From Candidatus Wallbacteria bacterium (GTDB lineage: Bacteria > Muiribacteriota > UBA6191 > JACPRK01), in NCBI GenBank assembly GCA_016213845.1, contig JACQZN010000056.1:1-64000 (forward strand): a stretch of 64,000 nucleotides of DNA, given 5' to 3'. Below are positions 7,836 to 17,152 of this stretch, piece by piece; position 1 is the stretch's first letter, and each line of letters starts with the position of its first letter. Position numbers and translations under genes: made by a program. Below the pieces are notes generated by a model, which had not been told where the DNA came from, did no database searches, and saw only the letters and a list, made by a program, of their open reading frames with translations.

Positions 7836-8843
7836 GTGAGCCTTCCCCGCGTCATCGACATCCACACCCACCTGGCCGGCCTGGGCGGCGGCGGTACGGG
7901 CTGCTTCGTCTCGACGCGGATGCAGCAATCGCTGGTCTACCACATCCTGAAGTGGTGGACGGGACTGAAACCCGACGACCCCGCCGCCGACGAGGACTTC
8001 GCCGCACGGCTGGCCGGCTTTGTACGAGATTCGGAGAACGTGGACGCAGCGGTCGTCTTCGGCATGGACGGCGTCTACGACAGCCATGGGAGGCTGGTCC
8101 CCGAGAAGAGTCACCTCTACGTGCCGGCGGAGCACCTCTTCCGCGTTTGCCGGCGCGATCCCGAGCGGCTCCTGCCGGGTCCTTCGGTGAACCCCACGCG
8201 GGCCGACGCGCTGGAGGAGCTGGCGCGTGTGGACGAGGCCGGCGCCGTGCTGATCAAGTGGCTGGCGCCGCTGCAGCTCTTCGACCCCTCGGAGCCGAAG
8301 CTGGACCCCTTCTACGAGGAGCTGGCCCGCCGCGGAATTCCGCTGCTGGCCCACACCGGCTGCGAGCACACCTTTCCCGACGTGGCGCACGAGTACGGTC
8401 ACGCCTCGCTCTTCGACCGCGCCCTGCGCATCGGCGTCACGATCGTCTTCGCCCACTGCGGGGTCGCCTGCGGCTTCCACCGCGCGCACCATCAGACCGA
8501 AGAGGTCCTGCGGATGATCCGGCTCCACTCGAACCTCTACACCGACACCTCCGCGCTCGCCAGCTTCCTGAAGTTCTCGAATCTCAAGAAGATCCCGTTC
8601 GCCGACTACCCTGGCCGCTTCGTCCACGGCTCCGACTACCCCATCCCCGCGCTGGCCGCTCCGTTCGCAGCCTCGCTCGGCCTCAAGCGCACGCTGGCTC
8701 TCACCTTCGGCGCCAACCCCATCGAGGCCGACTACCAGATCAAGCTTGCCGCCGGCCAGCCCCGCCACGTCTTCGAAGGCGCCACCGCCGTCCTGGCCCC
8801 GCGCATCGAACGGTGGCTGCAGAGAGTAGTCAGTAGACAGTAG
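7836..8843 (+). CDS. Metal-dependent amidohydrolase (amidohydrolase_2 / TIM-barrel)
   Basis: This 335-residue member of the ACMSD-type amidohydrolase_2 group acts as a hydrolase or decarboxylase in related proteins. All expected metal ligands are visible: DIHTHL near the N-terminus, LLAHTGCEH, FAHCG, and HGSDYPIP near the C-terminus. The track ORF starts at 7524 in another gene's territory; GTG 7836 just precedes RVIDIHTH and is the best start. The substrate is unknown. The last residues (VVSRQ) and the stop codon are encoded by the 7-bp repeat array that begins at 8825, so the array has replaced or extended the natural C-terminus. Confidence 0.85.
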   Translation: MSLPRVIDIHTHLAGLGGGGTGCFVSTRMQQSLVYHILKWWTGLKPDDPAADEDFAARLAGFVRDSENVDAAVVFGMDGVYDSHGRLVPEKSHLYVPAEHLFRVCRRDPERLLPGPSVNPTRADALEELARVDEAGAVLIKWLAPLQLFDPSEPKLDPFYEELARRGIPLLAHTGCEHTFPDVAHEYGHASLFDRALRIGVTIVFAHCGVACGFHRAHHQTEEVLRMIRLHSNLYTDTSALASFLKFSNLKKIPFADYPGRFVHGSDYPIPALAAPFAASLGLKRTLALTFGANPIEADYQIKLAAGQPRHVFEGATAVLAPRIERWLQRVVSRQ

Positions 8844-9036
8844 TCAGTAGTCAGTAGGGGTGTCTGGGCGAGGCTACCGAGAATGGTGAAACTCCCCCCC
8901 TCGAGGCCGCCGGATGCACGCCCACAACGTGGCCCCCCCGCAAGACCTCCTTCACCCAGATCGGCTTGGCGCCTTCATGCTGGTCAGGCAATCGCCCTAC
9001 TGACTACTGTCTACTGACTACTGTCTACTGACTACT
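8825..9036. repeat. Inverted pair of 7-bp arrays around a 139-bp core
   Basis: The left arm (8825-8857) repeats AGTAGTC/AGTAGAC-type heptamers. The right arm (8997-9036) is their reverse complement, with units CTACTGA and CTACTGT (five and a half copies). Arms of 33 and 40 bases could fold together. The core contains two poly-C runs. Its minus strand is open for about 40 codons (KPIWVKEVLRGGHVVGVHP), which could be chance or a gene remnant. The unit overlaps the amidohydrolase stop and ends five bases before nagZ, resembling a MITE-like insertion. Confidence 0.75.
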
Positions 9037-9041
9037 TCCCC

Positions 9042-10556
9042 ATGCCCCTCTCCCTCACCACTCTCGAACACCAGGTCGGCCAGCTCTTCCACTACGGCTA
9101 TCTCGGCATCGAGCCCGACGATGCCATCCGCCGGCTGCTCTCCGAACGCCACATCGGCGGCGTGATCCTCTTCGGCCGCAACTTCCGCGACGCCACACAT
9201 CTCACCCGGCTGACGGCAGAGCTCCAGTCGCTGGCGGCCAACCCGCTCTTCATCAGCGCAGACCAGGAGGGCGGCTCCGTCCTGCGCATCCGGCGCGGCG
9301 GCACGCTCTTCCCCTCCAACATGGCCGCCGGCCGGCTCGATCTCGACAGCATCCGGGAGCTCGGCCGCATGTGTGGCCTCGAAATGCGCGCCTGCGGGCT
9401 CAACATGGACTTTGCCCCGGTCCTCGACATCAATGACCCCGAGAACCCGGGCATCGGCATCCGCAGCTTCGGCGAGGACGCCGCCTCCGTGACCCGCGCG
9501 GGCCTGGCCTGGATCGAGGGCTTCCAGTCGACCGGCGCCATCGCCACGGCCAAGCACTTCCCCGGAAAGGGCGCGGCCCGCAAGGACGCCCATCTGGCGC
9601 TGCCGGTCATCGACAAGGGGCTCGAAGGGCTCCACGACTGGGAGTTCCGCCCGTTCCGCGAAGCCTTCGCCGCCGGTTGCCTGGGCGCGATGACCAGCCA
9701 CTGCGTCTACCCCGCCTTCGACGAGCTTCCCGCCACCCTCTCGCCTCTGGTGCAGACCCGGCTGCTCCGGGAGCAGATGGGCTTCCAGGGCGTGCTCGTC
9801 ACGGACGACCTGGCCATGGGCGCCATTGCCCAGGGTCATGACGCGCCGACCGCCGCGCTCGAGTCCTTCCGCGCCGGCGCCGACCAGATCCTGATCTGCC
9901 GCGTCCCGGAGCGCCAGGAGGCCGCGATCGACCGGGTCCTGGCCGCCCTGCGCTCCGGCGACGTCCCGATGTCCAGGCTAATGGAGAGCCTCGACCGCAT
10001 CGAGCGCTGCAAGAGCTGGATCGCCTCACGCCCCAGGCCCGCGGATCCGATCGAGGTTCTTCACGCCCGCCACGCCCCCGTCGTGCAGCAGATGTGCGAC
10101 CGCGCCGCCACCGTGCTGCGCGATCGCCACAAGCTCTTGCCGCTCGCCTGGCGCGGCCCGACGGTCGGCGTGCTCTTCCCGAACATGGACATCCTCACCC
10201 CCGTCGAGGAGCGCACCGACGGCGACACCCGGTTCCTCGACCACTTGCTCGAGCGGATGGGCGGCGCCCGCCTGATGCGCTACGACCCCAAGGACCCCGA
10301 TCTCCAGAGCGTAGAACCCACGGCCTTCCTCGAGTCCGTCGATCGGGTCGTCCTCTTTTCCGTCAACGCGCACCTCCACCCCGGCCAGTCCGCAATGCTG
10401 CGCACGCTCGCGGACCGCTTCGGGGAGCGGATGGTGCTGGTCGCGCTCCGCAACGCCTACGACGAGCGCCTCGCCCCCGAGGTCGGCACCGTCATCGCCA
10501 CTTACGGCTTCCTGGACAACGCCCTCGCCGCCAGCGCCCGCAAGCTCCTGGGCTAG
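9042..10556 (+). CDS. nagZ: Beta-N-acetylhexosaminidase NagZ (GH3)
   Basis: This 504-residue glycoside hydrolase family 3 enzyme removes GlcNAc from anhydro-muropeptides in peptidoglycan recycling. The TIM barrel covers about residues 1-340. The nucleophile Asp is in VTDDLAMGAI, and the mobile loop carries KHFPGKG followed by DAH, the Asp-His acid/base dyad. Canonical NagZ has KHFPGHG, so one His of the loop is Lys here. A C-terminal domain of about 150 residues follows, longer than single-domain NagZ of Proteobacteria and like two-domain NagZ proteins. The gene starts five bases after the inverted heptamer element and has no clear ribosome site. It ends convergent to the Nudix gene. Confidence 0.9.
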   Translation: MPLSLTTLEHQVGQLFHYGYLGIEPDDAIRRLLSERHIGGVILFGRNFRDATHLTRLTAELQSLAANPLFISADQEGGSVLRIRRGGTLFPSNMAAGRLDLDSIRELGRMCGLEMRACGLNMDFAPVLDINDPENPGIGIRSFGEDAASVTRAGLAWIEGFQSTGAIATAKHFPGKGAARKDAHLALPVIDKGLEGLHDWEFRPFREAFAAGCLGAMTSHCVYPAFDELPATLSPLVQTRLLREQMGFQGVLVTDDLAMGAIAQGHDAPTAALESFRAGADQILICRVPERQEAAIDRVLAALRSGDVPMSRLMESLDRIERCKSWIASRPRPADPIEVLHARHAPVVQQMCDRAATVLRDRHKLLPLAWRGPTVGVLFPNMDILTPVEERTDGDTRFLDHLLERMGGARLMRYDPKDPDLQSVEPTAFLESVDRVVLFSVNAHLHPGQSAMLRTLADRFGERMVLVALRNAYDERLAPEVGTVIATYGFLDNALAASARKLLG

Positions 10557-10563
10557 GACCTCG

Positions 10564-11646
10564 TCAGGCCGGCATCACGATCGCGCCCTCGGCCGGGTCG
10601 CCCAGCAAGCGCGTGCGGCCGTGGGCGTGCTCGCGCGCCGTGTAGGCCGCCAGCACGGCGCCCAGCTCCGCCTGCGATAGAAGGTCCCGCGCCGGCGCTG
10701 GCAGCCCGGGCAGCAACCCGATCAGCGACCGCTGCAGCTCGAGCCGCCCGCGAATCGCCGCGCGCCCCCTGGGGCGCTCCAGAAGCTCCCGCCGCGCGGC
10801 CGCAGCGCACACCTCGACCGCGCGAAGACGTCTCAGACGCAAAAGGTCCGCCAGCTCCAGCGAGCGCAAGATCCACTCGCGCCTCAGCCGACGCCCTCGC
10901 CTGTCCACCGTACGCATCACTCCCAGCTCCATCAGCCCGCGGTCCGCCGCGCGCCCCCAAGGCGGCACCTCCTCGGAGCAGGCACAGCGAGGCTCCGCCT
11001 CCAGACAGCAGCGCCCCATACCGAACGGCAGGGACTGCGGCGCGTCCACACCGACCACGCTCACTCCCTCGGGCAGCCAGCCCGAAACCGCCAGGTCGCT
11101 CGCCAGCGTCGCCCAGGCGACCAGACGCCCGCCGCCGTCCAGCAGCGCCGCTGCCGGCCCCGACGGCGCCGCCAGGGACGGCTCGATCCCTGCCGCCAGG
11201 CTCGAGAGAGCGTCGTCCAGCAACCCCAGCGCCGACGCGTGACCGTCCCACTCCAGGCGCGCCAGCACCTGCTGGCGATCGAACCAGTGCGCGTGCACGT
11301 GCTCATCCGAGAGGTCAACGGGCGAGTCCTCCGGCACGCACTGGGCGAACACGGTCTCCTCGACCTCTCTACCTCGATACGAGAATCCGTACGACAGCCC
11401 CAGCGGATACGCCTCGCCCGACATCCGCCTTCGCCCCCCCACAGTGGCGCGACTGCCCCGCGATCCGATCCCGGTCTCCTCCGCCAGTTCGCGACGCGCC
11501 GCCGCTTCGAGCCGCTCCCCCTCTTTCACCCCGCCCGTCACGGGCTGCCACCCGTTCCCGCGAGCTCGCGGCCGCCTGAGCAACAGGTACTCGACACCCC
11601 CGCCGATCACCAGCCGATACGCCCATACCTGTACTTTCCGCTTCAT
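10564..11646 (-). CDS. Nudix hydrolase fused to a DUF429-like domain
   Basis: This is a two-domain protein of about 360 residues. Residues 1-140 are a Nudix hydrolase with a full Nudix box (GGVKEGE...REL.EETGI), so it should cleave a nucleoside-diphosphate-linked substrate using Mg. From about 160 onward, VVGVDAPQSLPFG and a Cys-rich segment (RCCLEAEPRCACSEEV) resemble DUF429, a predicted RNase H-fold nuclease family. The rest is Arg/Leu-rich and helical. The track start at 11679 gives an unusual leader; ATG 11646 (MKRKVQVWAYRL) fits Nudix N-termini better. The DUF429 assignment is less certain than the Nudix one. Confidence 0.78.
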   Translation of the reverse strand: MKRKVQVWAYRLVIGGGVEYLLLRRPRARGNGWQPVTGGVKEGERLEAAARRELAEETGIGSRGSRATVGGRRRMSGEAYPLGLSYGFSYRGREVEETVFAQCVPEDSPVDLSDEHVHAHWFDRQQVLARLEWDGHASALGLLDDALSSLAAGIEPSLAAPSGPAAALLDGGGRLVAWATLASDLAVSGWLPEGVSVVGVDAPQSLPFGMGRCCLEAEPRCACSEEVPPWGRAADRGLMELGVMRTVDRRGRRLRREWILRSLELADLLRLRRLRAVEVCAAAARRELLERPRGRAAIRGRLELQRSLIGLLPGLPAPARDLLSQAELGAVLAAYTAREHAHGRTRLLGDPAEGAIVMPA

Positions 11647-11716
11647 ACACCCAGGGCCCGGCAAGTCCCCCGCACCCATCCACGACCCACAGCCCTCACC
11701 CTACAGCCTCCAACCC

Positions 11717-11781
11717 GAGGCCTGCCTCCTGCCTCCTGACTCCTGAGGCCTGAAGCCTGAAGCCTGAAGCCTGAGGCCTGA
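11717..11781. repeat. Tandem 7-bp array (GAAGCCT family), nine units
   Basis: Consecutive heptamers read GAGGCCT, GCCTCCT, GCCTCCT, GACTCCT, GAGGCCT, three GAAGCCT, GAGGCCT. The array ends two bases before the stop codon (complement 11784-11786) of the neighbouring minus-strand gene. It differs from the CCTCAAG array mainly by one base per unit. More degenerate units may extend upstream to about 11695. Confidence 0.85.
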
Positions 11782-11783
11782 TC

Positions 11784-12155
11784 TCACACCCCGTGCGCCG
11801 TTTCGACGACCTCGAACTTGAGCTCGCCGGCGGCCTTCGTGAGGATGTCGATGCGGATTCGATGATTTCCGGCCGTCAGTTTGTGGCCCTTCAGCAGAAT
11901 CTTGATCGGCGTCCCCTTCAGCAGCTTGAACGGCTTCTCAGCCGTGACGGCGCTGGCGGCCATCTGCTGCTCCCCGTTGTCGACGTGGGTCTTTTCGACG
12001 GGAAACGCCTCGCCGTCGATGACGATCGGCTTGAGCCCGACCATCAGGTCGAAGGCGATCTTGTTCTCGAGGGCCATCTCCGTGCCCCCCTTCACCTTCT
12101 TGAGGCTATCGTGCTGGAAAAGCGACCGGAGGATGAACTCGGGGATGAAGGCCAT
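11784..12155 (-). CDS. Conserved-looking hypothetical protein, beta-rich
   Basis: This 123-residue soluble protein starts MAFIPEFILRSLFQHDSLKK and continues with alternating beta-type segments (VGLKPIVIDGEAF, IKILLKGHKLTAGNHRIRIDI). It has no signal peptide or membrane segment. I do not recognise the family with confidence; the layout recalls small beta-sandwich accessory subunits of the DUF6379 kind, but this is a guess. It is the third gene of a minus-strand operon with two small membrane proteins, divergent from moeA. Its stop codon abuts a 7-bp repeat array. Confidence 0.7.
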   Translation of the reverse strand: MAFIPEFILRSLFQHDSLKKVKGGTEMALENKIAFDLMVGLKPIVIDGEAFPVEKTHVDNGEQQMAASAVTAEKPFKLLKGTPIKILLKGHKLTAGNHRIRIDILTKAAGELKFEVVETAHGV

Positions 12156-12185
12156 AGCGTTCTCGCGGCGAGGTTCGGTGGGCGG

Positions 12186-12320
12186 TCAGCCCTGCCCGCC
12201 GGCCTGGCGCCGGCCCGGCTTGCGGCTGCCGACCACGTGGTCGGTCACGTAACGGGACAGATACCAGGCACCGATGATTCCCAGGACAAGAATCAACACG
12301 TCGGCCACGGGATGGATCAC
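12186..12320 (-). CDS. Small single-span membrane protein (44 aa)
   Basis: This gene is too short for the ORF track. It starts at GTG 12320, whose GTG overlaps the TGA of the upstream gene (GTGA), a classic translational-coupling arrangement. The protein has one hydrophobic helix (DVLILVLGIIGAWYLSRYV) and then a basic tail (SRKPGRRQAGGQG), suggesting N-out/C-in topology. It lies between a 57-residue membrane protein and the 123-residue hypothetical, so all three probably work together. The function is unknown. Confidence 0.65.
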   Translation of the reverse strand: MIHPVADVLILVLGIIGAWYLSRYVTDHVVGSRKPGRRQAGGQG

Positions 12321-12490
12321 GACGCGCCCCCTTGCGCCCACCGCTCGATGAGATAGCCGACGTAAAAGATGGCAGAACCGATCGCCAACAGCGTCAGCTC
12401 CTTGCCCATCCCCTTGTCCTGGGTAAGCCCGACGAAGAGCGCCAGCACCAGCAAGAGCATCGCCGCAAGCTCGAGCATCTTTCCGAACAT
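12317..12490 (-). CDS. Small two-span membrane protein (57 aa)
   Basis: Starting from ATG 12490 (MFGKMLEL) the protein has two hydrophobic helices, AAMLLLVLALFVGL and LTLLAIGSAIFYVGYLI, joined by a short polar loop (TQDKGMGKE), and a short C-terminal tail. The track start at 12508 would be a TTG six codons earlier. GAAGGG lies about ten bases before the ATG. It is the first gene of a small operon divergent from moeA and overlaps the next gene by four bases. No family was recognised. Confidence 0.65.
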   Translation of the reverse strand: MFGKMLELAAMLLLVLALFVGLTQDKGMGKELTLLAIGSAIFYVGYLIERWAQGGAS

Positions 12491-12529
12491 GTAGGCCGTA
12501 CCCTTCAAACGCCGCGCCGCTCCCTTCGA

Positions 12530-12557
12530 TTGACTGAATGTCGCGCGTGATTATACA
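12530..12557 (+). promoter_or_regulatory. Sigma-70-like promoter for moeA and the chemosensory genes
   Basis: A -35 TTGACT (12530-12535) is followed after 16 bases by a -10 TATACA (12552-12557), about 36 bases before the moeA ATG. The downstream genes are separated by 14 bases or fewer, or overlap, up to at least 19840, so this may drive the whole operon. Confidence 0.55.
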
Positions 12558-12592
12558 ATCCGGCGATCCCGAACGCGATAGGCGCGACCCGC

Positions 12593-13834
<1,242 letters not shown>

Positions 13835-13847
13835 AGAAGGAAATCGA

Positions 13848-15686
13848 ATGGCCGAAAGACCCCGCCTCAGCACCGACGCCGATTCGCTCCTGGCCCGCAT
13901 GGGCAAGGAGCGCTTCGTCCTCGGCTTCGTCTCCGACAACCTGGCCGGCATGCCGCTCACGGCGCGCAACGCCGCCCGCGAGCTCGGCACCGCCCTCGAC
14001 CGGGTCGGCCTCTCGTGCACCGACGTCTCCACGGCGCTCGCCGAGAGCTTCGCCCGCGTGCGCCAGTTCCAGGAGCAGTCCGAGAAGCTGGGCGAATCCT
14101 CCGAGAGCACCTTCAAGCGTCTCGAGGAGGTCTCCGAAGCGCTCAAGCGCTCCCTGGCCGACGCCGCCGACCTCATCCGAGCCGTCAGCCACTTCCAGAC
14201 CGCGGGCGCCGGCATGCAGCCCCGCACGGCCGTCCTCGAAGAGGCCTCCCACGGCGTCCGCGAAGAGGCCGCCCGTCTCGTGGAGCTGGCGGAGCAAATC
14301 AATCTTTTGGCTCTCAACAGCGTCATCGAGGCCGACCACACGGGCCGTGAGGGCCGCCCCTTCGCCGTCTTGGCCCAGGAGATCCGCACCATCGCCTCCC
14401 GGACGGCCGAGGAGGCCAGCGAGGTCCAGCAGATCGTCGAGAAGATCGAGCACGACGTCCTCGAGGCCACCGGCCGCGTCGACAGCAACGAGCAGAGCTA
14501 CCGCGAAGGCGCGGTCAAGGCCGGCGAGCTCTCCCCTGACCTGGCAGCCCTGGAGCGAAGTCTGGCCCAGCTGCGCGACGGACAGGAGGACTTCCGCCGC
14601 GAGTACCGCTCGCTGGCCGACCACCTCGCCGACATCCGCACGCGCTACGAGCAGATGACCGCTGTCACAGAGCGCGTCGTCCTCACCTCCGAGAGCGTCG
14701 GCGCCGCGATGCGCGAGGAGCAGGACTCCCTCACGCGCCTGGCCGCCAGCGTCGACGACGTCCTGGGCGCCGTCGAGGGCCAGCGCGGAGCGCGCTCCGC
14801 CGAGCAAACCGTCGAGGCGGTGCGCGCCAACCTCTCCACAACGGGTGCCCTGCTCACGCACTGCTTCGCCAGCGAGCGCGAGCTCACCAGCGGCCTCGAC
14901 AACGCCGAGCGGCTGGCCAGCGACCAGACCTCCTCGGCCAGCCTGGCCGAACGCAAGTCCGAGCGCCTCGAGGTTCTGGCCAGCTCGCTGGCCGACCGCG
15001 CCGGCTTCATCCGGGCCCGCGGCCAGGAGCTGCTGGCCAACTGGGAGACCCGCGTGCTCGCGCAGGTCCTGGCGCTCATCGGCCACATCGACCTCGCGGC
15101 CACCAAGACCCATGAGGCCGTCGAGGCGATGGGCGCCCTCGAAGCCCGCATCCGCCAGATCGACCTGGTCGCAGCCTCCATCGCGCGCGCCACGCTCAAG
15201 ATCGACATGCTCGCCCTCACAGGCAGCATCGAGGCCAGCAAGGCCGGCGTCCAGGGCGGCGGCTTCGGAGCCGTCGCCTCGCAGGTCCGCCAGCTCGCAG
15301 GCGAATCGGGCCAGGTCGCCGACCGCATCCAGCTCCGCGGCTACCACCTCAATTCCGCGCTCTCCGTGATCCGCCGCAGCTTCCTCGAAGCCGAGGGCGT
15401 CGCCCGCACCGAACACGCCCGCTCCGGCCGCGCCCGCAAGAACCTCCATACCCTCGAGGAGTCCCTGCGCGGCCTCGGCGCCTCGCTCGAAGCCGTCTTC
15501 CAGTCCACCACCGGCGCCGCGACCCAGGCCGGCCTCGTCCTCAAGGACGCCGCCATCCTCGTCAAGGCCACCGAATCGACCACAGCCGGCATCCAGGCCG
15601 CCGCCCGCGCCCTCGCCTCGACCTCAGCCGGCCTCGCCTCGCTCTCCCGAGGCGTCGAGAAGGTCGCCTCGCGCCTGGAGGCCTGA
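13848..15686 (+). CDS. Soluble methyl-accepting chemotaxis-type receptor with two signalling tips
   Basis: This 612-residue, almost wholly alpha-helical coiled-coil protein has no signal peptide, membrane span or recognisable ligand domain. Two regions match the receptor hairpin tip: about residues 148-195 (INLLALNSVIEADHTGREGRPFAVLAQEIR) and about 446-495 (KIDMLALTGSIEASKAGVQGGGFGAVASQVR). A normal MCP has one. ATG 13848 has AAGGA six bases upstream; the track start at 13515 lies inside moeA. Its stop overlaps the ATG of the CheA-like gene. It is presumably a cytoplasmic receptor for the adjacent kinase, and the signal sensed is unknown. Confidence 0.85.
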   Translation: MAERPRLSTDADSLLARMGKERFVLGFVSDNLAGMPLTARNAARELGTALDRVGLSCTDVSTALAESFARVRQFQEQSEKLGESSESTFKRLEEVSEALKRSLADAADLIRAVSHFQTAGAGMQPRTAVLEEASHGVREEAARLVELAEQINLLALNSVIEADHTGREGRPFAVLAQEIRTIASRTAEEASEVQQIVEKIEHDVLEATGRVDSNEQSYREGAVKAGELSPDLAALERSLAQLRDGQEDFRREYRSLADHLADIRTRYEQMTAVTERVVLTSESVGAAMREEQDSLTRLAASVDDVLGAVEGQRGARSAEQTVEAVRANLSTTGALLTHCFASERELTSGLDNAERLASDQTSSASLAERKSERLEVLASSLADRAGFIRARGQELLANWETRVLAQVLALIGHIDLAATKTHEAVEAMGALEARIRQIDLVAASIARATLKIDMLALTGSIEASKAGVQGGGFGAVASQVRQLAGESGQVADRIQLRGYHLNSALSVIRRSFLEAEGVARTEHARSGRARKNLHTLEESLRGLGASLEAVFQSTTGAATQAGLVLKDAAILVKATESTTAGIQAAARALASTSAGLASLSRGVEKVASRLEA

Positions 15687-17152
15687 TGACTGCGCCCTCA
15701 GGCAAGCTCCGCGTCGAGTTCCGCGTCGGCCGCGGCGCGCCGGTTCCGTCGCTGAAGGGCATGGAGGTCGTCGCCTCGCTAATCCCCATGGGCGCCGTCC
15801 TGGGCTGCGAACCCGATATCCTCGAAAACTCTCCCGACTCCACTGAGTCCTTTTATGCCGTCCTGCTGATGCCCGCCTCCGAGGAGAGCGGCCCCCGGCT
15901 CGAAGAGCGCCTGCGCGCCGACCCGGAGCTCTCCGAGGTCCGCGTCCTGCCGGCCTCCTCCGAGGACGAGCCCGCACGCCCCACCCGCGAGCTGCAGGTC
16001 CAGGTGGAGCGCCTGCGCGCCCTCGAGCGCCAGGCTTCCGAAATGGTGGCCGCCTTCAGCCGCATGACCGGCATCCTCACGCGACTCTCCCCCGCCGGCG
16101 ACTCCGCCCTCCAAGCCGGCCGCAAACCGCCGCCCCGCCGCGGCCTCGAGGAGATCCGCGCCGCCCACCAGTCCGCGACCGCGCTGGCCCAGCAGATGCG
16201 CGACACGGCCCGCAGCCTCCTGCTCGTCCCCGCCCGCGTGGTCCTCGCCCGGCTCAATCGCCCCGTGCGAGACCTGGCCCGCGAGCTCGGCAAGCAGATC
16301 GAGCTCACCGTCCTGGGCGACGACACGGAGCTCGAACAGAGCATCCTGGACGAGCTCCGCGAGCCCCTGGTCCATCTCGTCCGGAACTCCGTCGGCCACG
16401 GCATCGAGGCCCCCGAGCAGCGCATCCGCGCGGGCAAGCCGCCCACAGGCTCGCTCGTCGTCAGCGCCTACGTCGCCGGCGACAACTTCGTCATCGAGGT
16501 CAAGGACGACGGCCACGGCCTCGACCTCGACCGCATCGGACGCCGCGCCATCCAGATGGGACTGACCACCGCCGACGAGCTGCGCGAATCCGCCGACGAG
16601 ACCCTCTTCAAGTACATCTACCTGCCCGGCTTCTCCACCGCCGACAGCGTCAGCACCTTGAGCGGCCGCGGCATCGGCCTGGACGTCGTGAAGGCCCGCG
16701 TGGTCAAGCTCCACGGCACCATCGAGACCACGAGCCAGAGCGGCCTGGGCACAACGTTCACGCTGCGCGTGCCACTGTCCACCTCGCTCATCCGCGCCCT
16801 CGTCGTCGAGACCGCGGAGCAGAAAATCGCGCTGCCCTCGAGTGCCATCCGCTCGGTCGGTTATGCAGCAGACTGGACCGCCTCACGCGCGCGCAGCGGC
16901 AGGCTCTTCAGCCTGGCGGCCGCCCTGGGATGGGGCGAGCGTCCCTCGCCGCTGGTCGTCGAAGTGGGCGTCGCCGAGCGGCGCATCGCTCTGGGCGTGG
17001 AGGCCTGCCGCGACCACGAAGAGCTGGCCATCCGGCCGCTGGGCCGCTACCTCGGCCACGTCCCGAGCATCACCGGCGCGGCCATCCTCCGCAACGGCCA
17101 GCCCGTCCTGGTCCTCGACACCGCAGAGCTGGCGGACCAGCTGGGGATCTGA
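15686..17152 (+). CDS. CheA-type histidine kinase core without Hpt domain
   Basis: This 488-residue protein has a short unassigned N-terminus, a dimerisation-like helical region, a HATPase domain (N box HLVRNSVGHGIE, G1 KDDGHGLD, F-box-like YLPGFST, G2 GRGIGLDVV) and a C-terminal CheW-like domain (about 370-488). No His-containing P1 (Hpt) domain is present. The next gene supplies it, so the kinase is split in two. In the N box the usual Asp (NxxDHGIE) is Gly, which may affect ATP handling. ATG overlaps the receptor stop (TGATG), and its own stop overlaps the next ATG, implying coupled translation. Confidence 0.9.
   Translation: MTAPSGKLRVEFRVGRGAPVPSLKGMEVVASLIPMGAVLGCEPDILENSPDSTESFYAVLLMPASEESGPRLEERLRADPELSEVRVLPASSEDEPARPTRELQVQVERLRALERQASEMVAAFSRMTGILTRLSPAGDSALQAGRKPPPRRGLEEIRAAHQSATALAQQMRDTARSLLLVPARVVLARLNRPVRDLARELGKQIELTVLGDDTELEQSILDELREPLVHLVRNSVGHGIEAPEQRIRAGKPPTGSLVVSAYVAGDNFVIEVKDDGHGLDLDRIGRRAIQMGLTTADELRESADETLFKYIYLPGFSTADSVSTLSGRGIGLDVVKARVVKLHGTIETTSQSGLGTTFTLRVPLSTSLIRALVVETAEQKIALPSSAIRSVGYAADWTASRARSGRLFSLAAALGWGERPSPLVVEVGVAERRIALGVEACRDHEELAIRPLGRYLGHVPSITGAAILRNGQPVLVLDTAELADQLGI

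Noticed and set aside
8866-8996. Short minus-strand peptide in the core of the inverted heptamer element
   Set aside because: It has about 40 open codons but no start with a ribosome site and no recognised family, so no gene was called.
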